A stretch of DNA of 64,000 nucleotides. Source: Parapedobacter tibetensis. GTDB taxonomy: Bacteria; Bacteroidota; Bacteroidia; Sphingobacteriales; Sphingobacteriaceae. Numbering within the stretch: position 1 is the first letter of the stretch; each line of letters starts with the position of its first letter. Below are positions 59,053 through 64,000 of this stretch, piece after piece. The translations under genes and the position numbers were made by a program. The notes under the pieces are model-generated. The model saw only the letters and a list, made by a program, of their open reading frames with translations. It made no database searches and was not told the DNA's origin. The stretch spans positions 124,001-188,000 of the forward strand of contig NZ_JAMKQJ010000001.1 of the NCBI RefSeq assembly GCF_024643205.1, given 5' to 3'.

Positions 59053-59649
59053 TTAACCATTCAACTTCAGCAGCGAAAATTCTTCCTCTCCCCCGAATTG
59101 AATCTGAGTAATAGACGAGTTCTCCTGCACAATCCGCCGGTAATACTTCAGGGGCATTCCCAGCTTCCAAGCAAGATACAGTCGGTTTACACCATTGTGT
59201 GCCACTACCAATATACGTTCACCATCATGCTTCTTCATCATTTCCTTAAAGAAATTATCCACGCGACGCACCACTTCCAATGCCGTATCGCCCGTACCTC
59301 CAGCAGGCGTATGGTCAGGCGATTGATTCCATGAATCCCAAAGCTCGGGGTTTTCAGTGACAAATTCTTCCCTTGTTTTGCCTTCCCATGCACCAAAGTC
59401 GAGTTCAATTAACCGGCTGTCTTTCTCGACTGGTTGTTTATGTCCGCTTGCTATTTCCGCCGTGAGGTATGCTCTCCGCAGGGGGGAAGCATACACCGCA
59501 TCGATAGATACGCCACTAAGCACATCCGTCACCCGTTTGGCTTGGGCGATTCCTTTTTCAGTCAGTTCCGCGTCTGTTCTCCCACAGTAACGGTTTCCAT
59601 CGGCATTATAGGTGGTTTCTCCATGCCGGAGTAAATACACATTCAGCAT
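59053..59649 (-). CDS. Histidine phosphatase family protein
   Basis: A 198-residue protein of the phosphoglycerate mutase-like fold. VYLLRHGETTYNADGNRYCG near residue 4 carries the phosphorylated His (RHG). YASPLRRAYLTAEIASG is typical, and the second catalytic His is in VVAHNGVNRLYLAW near residue 148. Substrates in this family range from phosphosugars to nucleotides. The ATG at 59649 starts 2 bases after the kinase stop; a TTG two codons earlier is the alternative. It probably acts on the product of the neighbouring kinases or dephosphorylates an overflow sugar phosphate. Confidence 0.9.
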   Translation of the reverse strand: MLNVYLLRHGETTYNADGNRYCGRTDAELTEKGIAQAKRVTDVLSGVSIDAVYASPLRRAYLTAEIASGHKQPVEKDSRLIELDFGAWEGKTREEFVTENPELWDSWNQSPDHTPAGGTGDTALEVVRRVDNFFKEMMKKHDGERILVVAHNGVNRLYLAWKLGMPLKYYRRIVQENSSITQIQFGGEEEFSLLKLNG

Positions 59650-59651
59650 GT

Positions 59652-61085
59652 TCAAATATATTTCCGTTTCTTCATTTCATCAATAAAATGATGGTAATTC
59701 ACTTCATAAGCCTCCATCAACTCCGCTTCGGGTACTATTTCCCGTTCAATGGTGGTCATTTGTTCCGCTGCTTCAGCGATGGAGCCATAATAGGTTTTCG
59801 AAGCCGCGCCAATGGCGGCACCTACAGCTCCATTGGCTTCCTTGCTTTTATAAATAGGTAATTTCAGCACATTGCTCCTGATGGTCAGCCATACGTCGCT
59901 ATTGCTCCCGCCCCCCGCTGTATATACGGCTGCCACTCGCTCGCCAGAAAGCTGTTCGATCAGCTCATAAGCAAGGCGCTCGATGTAGGCCACCCCTTCC
60001 ATGTTGGCCGCAAACCGTTCAGCTTCCGAAAGGCCATCGGGAGCAAACCCTCGTGCATGTGGCGCAATGAAGGGGAAGCGTTCGCCTTGCTGTTTCAATG
60101 GCCAAGCAAGTTTTCCGGTAGGTATTAATGTGGCAGCGAGCTCATTCAGGTGTTGCAATGCGGTGCCGAAATCGGTCGAAACCCAATCGGCACCCGTATT
60201 ACTAGCACCACCGGGCATCCAATAACCATCGGGATGACGGTGGCTGTATATACGGCCTTGGGGGTCATTAATGGCAACCTTGGTTACCCCTTTAATCACC
60301 AGCGTTGTGCCGATGGTGGTGTTCCAATCACCTGGCTTCACCGCTCCTGAGGCGATTTGAGACGCACACCCATCGGTCATCCCCGCTACCACCTGTATTT
60401 GGGGTAGGCCCCATGCTTTCCCAAGTTCATCGTGTAATCTTCCCACAGGCTCACCGGAAGCCACTACTTCCTGTAACCATTCTTTTTTTAATGGCAATTG
60501 CGTCGTAAGATAAGGTGGCCACTCCCCTTTACCAACGTCATAACCCGACTTGAGCGCATTGGTATAATCCGTCGTGTCAAAGTTTCCACTCAGCATTCCG
60601 GTAATGTAGTCTGCAGCGTGTATCCATTTACCGATTCGGTGAGCCGTTTCAGGGAAACGGTTAGTATACCATACCATTTTAGAAAGCCCGCTAGACGCGT
60701 TAAATCCAGTATAGCCGTCAACCACATGGCGTTCGGCCACTTCCTGACAAAGCCTTCCTTCGGACGCCGAACGTGTATCACTATACATCAGGGCATCATG
60801 CAATGGTTGGTATTCGCTGTCCAAGGGGATGACGGTGCCCGATGTGGAGGCAACGGCAACGGCCAGCACGGCACTCCGATCTACATCAGGAGGCAACAAT
60901 TCCAGCATCTTGCCCATCGCTTCCCGGCATGATTCCCACCAATGTTGTGGAGACTGCTCCTCACGCGAACTCGCCGTAAGCGTGAAAGGCACTGAAGATG
61001 CGGCCAATACGTTTCCATTTTGGTCAACGAAGACTGTACGTACCCCCTGTGTTCCCACATCAATCCCAATAAAATAATTCACCAT
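59652..61085 (-). CDS. FGGY-family carbohydrate kinase, ribulose/xylulose-kinase-like
   Basis: A 477-residue kinase. The FGGY fold's first phosphate loop is IGIDVGTQGVRTVFVDQNGN near residue 6. VAGMTDGCASQIASGAVKPG near residue 235, then NTTIGTTLVIKG, is the ATP-side signature of the D-ribulose kinase-like branch. TAGGGSNSDVWLTIRSNVLK near 385 is the adenosine site. The exact sugar is unknown. It begins 3 bases after the other FGGY kinase gene ends, so the two are tightly linked. Confidence 0.88.
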   Translation of the reverse strand: MVNYFIGIDVGTQGVRTVFVDQNGNVLAASSVPFTLTASSREEQSPQHWWESCREAMGKMLELLPPDVDRSAVLAVAVASTSGTVIPLDSEYQPLHDALMYSDTRSASEGRLCQEVAERHVVDGYTGFNASSGLSKMVWYTNRFPETAHRIGKWIHAADYITGMLSGNFDTTDYTNALKSGYDVGKGEWPPYLTTQLPLKKEWLQEVVASGEPVGRLHDELGKAWGLPQIQVVAGMTDGCASQIASGAVKPGDWNTTIGTTLVIKGVTKVAINDPQGRIYSHRHPDGYWMPGGASNTGADWVSTDFGTALQHLNELAATLIPTGKLAWPLKQQGERFPFIAPHARGFAPDGLSEAERFAANMEGVAYIERLAYELIEQLSGERVAAVYTAGGGSNSDVWLTIRSNVLKLPIYKSKEANGAVGAAIGAASKTYYGSIAEAAEQMTTIEREIVPEAELMEAYEVNYHHFIDEMKKRKYI

Positions 61086-61088
61086 AGG

Positions 61089-62537
61089 TCAATGCATCTG
61101 TTTAAATGTGCTTCTTGCCTTTTTCCATTCATTATGCAGCTTCAAAAAAACCTGTCGATCTTCTGGAGCTATCTCATCCAGTACTGCTGGAGTGGTGTTG
61201 GTTATACCGAGTGCATCATTGCAGAGGAATGCCCCACCCAACACAGAGGATTGCCTGAATGTATCACGAATCCTGACTTCTTTTCCAAATAGGTTGGCAA
61301 TAAATTGCCTGAGTTTCCGGCTTTGCACGCCGCCACCACAAGCCCAGATATAATTCTCTTCATGGGGAGCCACGGCGCATAGCAAATTATAATTTTCATA
61401 AATGCTGCAAGCAATATCCCACAAAATGGCAAACACAAAGCCCCCACGGGTGAGCTGATGCGATACCGGAGCATTGAAGATGAACCCCCCTTTGGTAAGC
61501 GGCACATCTTCATCGGCGATGAGGGAACCTAAGGAAGCCACGCATTGCGAGTAGGTGGTTTCGTCGAGTTCCTTTTCAATAACTTCATAGGTTTCATTAG
61601 GGTAAAAAATTTCTTTCAAGCGCTGGTAATTAAGCCCCGTTACCCCAGCATTGGCCTCCAATACAAAGCGGTTTTCATCAACATGACGACTGGTCCATGT
61701 ACGTTGTTGTTTATCAGTCACATAATTGTCTACCAACTTGATAATAGGTGTAGTGGTACCGGATACGATTACCACGTCGTTGGTAGCAGGTTCCATGCTT
61801 CGGATGGCCAGTTGTGTATCCGAACCACCAACCACGACGATGGCCTCCTTATCAATACCAAATTGATCGGCCACTTCAGGTATGGCCTTATTCAACACCG
61901 TTCCGGCTGCTTTCAATGGAGGCAATAAGGTTGTGGGTATTGAAAAGACCGTACACAATTCTTCAGACCATTGTTTGTTTGGCACGTCATACAGCAATGT
62001 TTCCGATGCTTGCGAATGCTCATATCCAGGTACTCCTGAAAATTTGTACTGTACCCAATCACTGATACTGAGGAATAATGCTACACGATCCCATAAATCC
62101 GTTTTCTTGGCTCTTAATCCTACCAATTTTAGGGCGGAAAATAACGATGTTGGGTAACGTCCGGTGAGGTCATACACACGTGATTTATCCAGGATGATGT
62201 CCTCCCATTGGCGTCCGCGGTGGTCGATATTAGGCATGCCTAATATCGAGCGTCCTTCCGCATCAATGGCCACAATGCCTTCCCGTTGGCTGGTCGCCGT
62301 GATGGCCTTAATCATTACTGGACCAGCTTCGGCCAATGCTTCCTGCGACAACCGCTTGATTTGCTGCCACAGCCGATCGGGGTCAAAATAAATCGAATCT
62401 TCATAATCGACATCTTTTTCATAAATGACGTTTTCACGTTTGATGCTCAGGATGTCGCCATTTGATGACACGACAGCCGCCCGTACGTTGCCGGTACCGA
62501 TATCGACGATTAAATAAGCGTTTTGTTCGTTTATCAT
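61089..62537 (-). CDS. FGGY-family carbohydrate kinase, LsrK-like branch
   Basis: A 482-residue kinase that differs clearly from its neighbour. IVDIGTGNVRAAVVSSNGDI near residue 10 is the first phosphate loop. AITATSQREGIVAIDAEGRS near residue 78 (the REGI segment) resembles autoinducer-2 kinase LsrK and YgcE-type kinases more than xylulokinase. VVVGGSDTQLAIRSMEPATN and WACGGGVQSRKLRQFIANLF are also present. I do not claim autoinducer-2 as substrate; no lsr transporter genes are nearby. It follows the 2-hydroxyacid dehydrogenase gene after 35 bases. Confidence 0.87.
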   Translation of the reverse strand: MINEQNAYLIVDIGTGNVRAAVVSSNGDILSIKRENVIYEKDVDYEDSIYFDPDRLWQQIKRLSQEALAEAGPVMIKAITATSQREGIVAIDAEGRSILGMPNIDHRGRQWEDIILDKSRVYDLTGRYPTSLFSALKLVGLRAKKTDLWDRVALFLSISDWVQYKFSGVPGYEHSQASETLLYDVPNKQWSEELCTVFSIPTTLLPPLKAAGTVLNKAIPEVADQFGIDKEAIVVVGGSDTQLAIRSMEPATNDVVIVSGTTTPIIKLVDNYVTDKQQRTWTSRHVDENRFVLEANAGVTGLNYQRLKEIFYPNETYEVIEKELDETTYSQCVASLGSLIADEDVPLTKGGFIFNAPVSHQLTRGGFVFAILWDIACSIYENYNLLCAVAPHEENYIWACGGGVQSRKLRQFIANLFGKEVRIRDTFRQSSVLGGAFLCNDALGITNTTPAVLDEIAPEDRQVFLKLHNEWKKARSTFKQMH

Positions 62538-62572
62538 AATATTAGGACGAAGTGATGTGCTCTTCAGTATTT

Positions 62573-63559
62573 CTAGACTTCCTTATTCACCAATTGCCTG
62601 ATATCTCGTTTGTTTTCTTTGAAAAACTCCTTCAATACCTGATTCATGATTACCGTATGGTGATCTTCCACCTCATGCGTTGCACCTGCGATGTGTGGGG
62701 TAGCCAATACATTGGGGTGCCGTATCAGGCGGTAGTCTATTTCGTCAGGAGGTTCATGGTCAAAGACATCCAGGATTGCCCCCCGGATTCGCTCGTTCTC
62801 GATGGCGTCTAGTAAATCGCCCCGCTTTACGACAGCGGCACGGGCAGTGTTCACAAAAATGGCATCGGGCTTCATCAGCGACAGTAAACGGCTGTCAACC
62901 ATTCCTATGGTGTGTTCATTGACCGGTAGGTGGATGGCCACCACATCGCTTATCTTGAAAAGTTCCTCCAGTGATACCTTGACATACCTATCGTCCTCCG
63001 CTGTATAAAAGGGGTCATAGTAGCATATTTCGCAAGGAAAACCCTTCAATATATTGGCTATGGTTTGTCCCACGGCGCCAAAACCTACCATGCCCACTTT
63101 CTTTCCGGCAAGTTCATTGCCTTTAAACTGCAAATAAGACGTATGTGACCCTTGGCCCCAATTTCCATCCTGAAGCCACTGTATCGTATCCAGCGTATTG
63201 CGCATAAAAGTAATGACATTGGCAATAAAAAGCTCGGCCACGGCCTGTGCATTCCGGGCAGGGGTGTTGAAAACCGGGATTCCGTTTTTGGTGGCCGCTT
63301 GTAAAGCCACATTCGATGGTGTGCCTCGGCATACCCCAATGAATTGGAGATTTGGGCAATGCCCTATAACTTCTTCCGTGACCTCATCATGTTCGGTAAT
63401 TAGGGCATCCGCTTTTGATTCATCCAACAACGCGATAAGCTCATTTTGGTTATATGCCCTGCCGTGGGACTTCCAGGGCTTATAGATTACCTGACCAAAT
63501 AATTGTTTTAATTCCTGCCTACCTGTTTCATGGTAAGGCGCTGTAACCAGTATCCTCAT
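62573..63559 (-). CDS. D-isomer-specific 2-hydroxyacid dehydrogenase
   Basis: A 328-residue NAD-dependent dehydrogenase. The nucleotide loop is KVGMVGFGAVGQTIANILKG near residue 155, and the catalytic Arg is in FVNTARAAVVKRGDLLDAIE near 238. The Glu is in DVFDHEPPDEIDY near 265, and the His is in ATPHIAGATHEVEDHH near 289. Substrate is probably a 2-keto or 2-hydroxy sugar acid given the neighbouring kinases. It lies between the MFS permease and the LsrK-like kinase. Confidence 0.93.
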   Translation of the reverse strand: MRILVTAPYHETGRQELKQLFGQVIYKPWKSHGRAYNQNELIALLDESKADALITEHDEVTEEVIGHCPNLQFIGVCRGTPSNVALQAATKNGIPVFNTPARNAQAVAELFIANVITFMRNTLDTIQWLQDGNWGQGSHTSYLQFKGNELAGKKVGMVGFGAVGQTIANILKGFPCEICYYDPFYTAEDDRYVKVSLEELFKISDVVAIHLPVNEHTIGMVDSRLLSLMKPDAIFVNTARAAVVKRGDLLDAIENERIRGAILDVFDHEPPDEIDYRLIRHPNVLATPHIAGATHEVEDHHTVIMNQVLKEFFKENKRDIRQLVNKEV

Positions 63560-63594
63560 AAATATGTCAGTGTTTGGTGTATGGCTTTTTATGG

Positions 63595-64000
63595 TTAACT
63601 ATTTTGAATGACTTCTCCCAATGGTTCTATTTCCGTTTTATTGTGTTTGGGCAGTGTGATGAACTTGGTAAGCACTGCACTTAGGAAATACAGTCCAGCC
63701 AGCACCCAAATGACCCCTTCGCTACCAATGGTTCCGATCAGTGCACCCACAATAGCGGGGCCCACGAAAACTGGAAGGCCTGCCCCAAGGTTGAGGACAG
63801 CCATAGCCGCTCCTTTGTCTTTTTTAACCAGCGAGGGTACCAAGGCCGAAAGCGGCACATACCCAGCCAAAAGGGCTCCCCATAATACGCCACTCAACAT
63901 CACTGCCCAAAAGTCGCCCCCAAACCATACCGGGGAATAGAAAAAGAGCAAGGTGGTAAGGCCGCACCCCACACCGCCAAACCATAGGATGGTGTTGCGC
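63595..64000 (-). CDS. MFS transporter, C-terminal part (cut by window edge)
   Basis: The window contains the last 134 codons of a permease: four to five hydrophobic segments including AVMLSGVLWGALLAGYVPLS and GAGLPVFVGPAIVGALIGTI. The cytoplasmic tail KHNKTEIEPLGEVIQNS follows. KKDKGAAMAVLNLGAGLPVF is reminiscent of sugar/polyol MFS transporters. It is the first gene seen of the catabolic run and presumably imports its substrate. Family confident, substrate unknown. Confidence 0.82.
   Translation of the reverse strand, partial: RNTILWFGGVGCGLTTLLFFYSPVWFGGDFWAVMLSGVLWGALLAGYVPLSALVPSLVKKDKGAAMAVLNLGAGLPVFVGPAIVGALIGTIGSEGVIWVLAGLYFLSAVLTKFITLPKHNKTEIEPLGEVIQNS

Noticed and set aside
61089..62537. 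Autoinducer-2 kinase (lsrK) assignment
   Set aside because: The REGI segment is similar, but no lsr transporter, regulator or aldolase is seen, so only the FGGY branch is stated.

Overview
The window looks like chromosomal DNA of a Bacteroidetes bacterium, most likely of the Sphingobacteriales (Pedobacter, Sphingobacterium or Parapedobacter type). This is inferred from four things: promoters with the Bacteroidetes -7 box TAnnTTTG instead of a sigma-70 -10 box; phylum-specific families (GldC, DUF2480, DUF3109, the zinc-less DksA-like protein, the CcmB-CcmC-CcmD set); the gene order phoH-purC-STAS-rnz; and GH29/GH43 glycosidases. Species cannot be named from the sequence alone.

Layout. 1-2.7 kb (minus): rnz (cut by the edge), a STAS protein, purC and phoH. 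3.2-10.5 kb (plus): a SAM hydroxide adenosyltransferase family protein, a secreted coiled-coil protein, an MsbA-like ABC exporter, a YtxH-like protein, ccmB/ccmC/ccmD-like heme-export genes and glutamate dehydrogenase. 10.5-16.7 kb (minus): a 981-residue FAD/Fe-S dehydrogenase, a Gfo/Idh/MocA oxidoreductase and an AraC-FlgO-TPR membrane regulator. 16.9-29.9 kb (plus): an ankyrin lipoprotein with a coupled acyltransferase, an LpxH-like phosphoesterase, purQ, an envelope-biogenesis block (outer-membrane protein, lptC, SurA/PpiD isomerase), DUF2480, DUF3108, DUF3109, a polyprenyl diphosphate synthase and TerC. 30-35 kb: a prolyl oligopeptidase lipoprotein, lpxH, an SMR exporter and prfA.

35-37.8 kb is the accessory hot spot. 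It holds an intact tRNA-Asp(GTC) followed by two short cassettes (1.76 and 0.90 kb). Each cassette ends in a copy of the last 23-24 bases of the tRNA gene, and each tRNA-end copy is followed at once by an intrinsic terminator. The cassettes carry a broken SprT-like gene, a HigB/HigA module, an orphan nrdI, and a ribbon-helix-helix/YafQ-type module. No recombinase is present.

38-49 kb: small solitary genes (DUF1801, VOC, GNAT, DUF1772, 2H phosphoesterase), an ECF sigma factor, glyA, an IscA-type protein and the ileS-dksA-lspA run. 49-58 kb: gnd, a convergent GH43/GH29 pair, an RmlD-like reductase, a thioesterase, an EVE protein, gldC and a DEAD-box helicase with a coupled small membrane protein. 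58-64 kb (minus): a tight catabolic run of MFS permease (cut by the edge), 2-hydroxyacid dehydrogenase, two FGGY kinases, a histidine phosphatase and a glycerophosphodiester phosphodiesterase; its substrate is unknown.

The intergenic DNA holds at least four dispersed repeat types. One starts at stop codons, one sits just before start codons, one has a CGGATAACACAGATT-like pattern, and one is a long palindrome. A promoter module of about 31 bases is repeated almost unchanged in front of three unrelated genes. Functions are assigned by motif recognition only; no database search was run.
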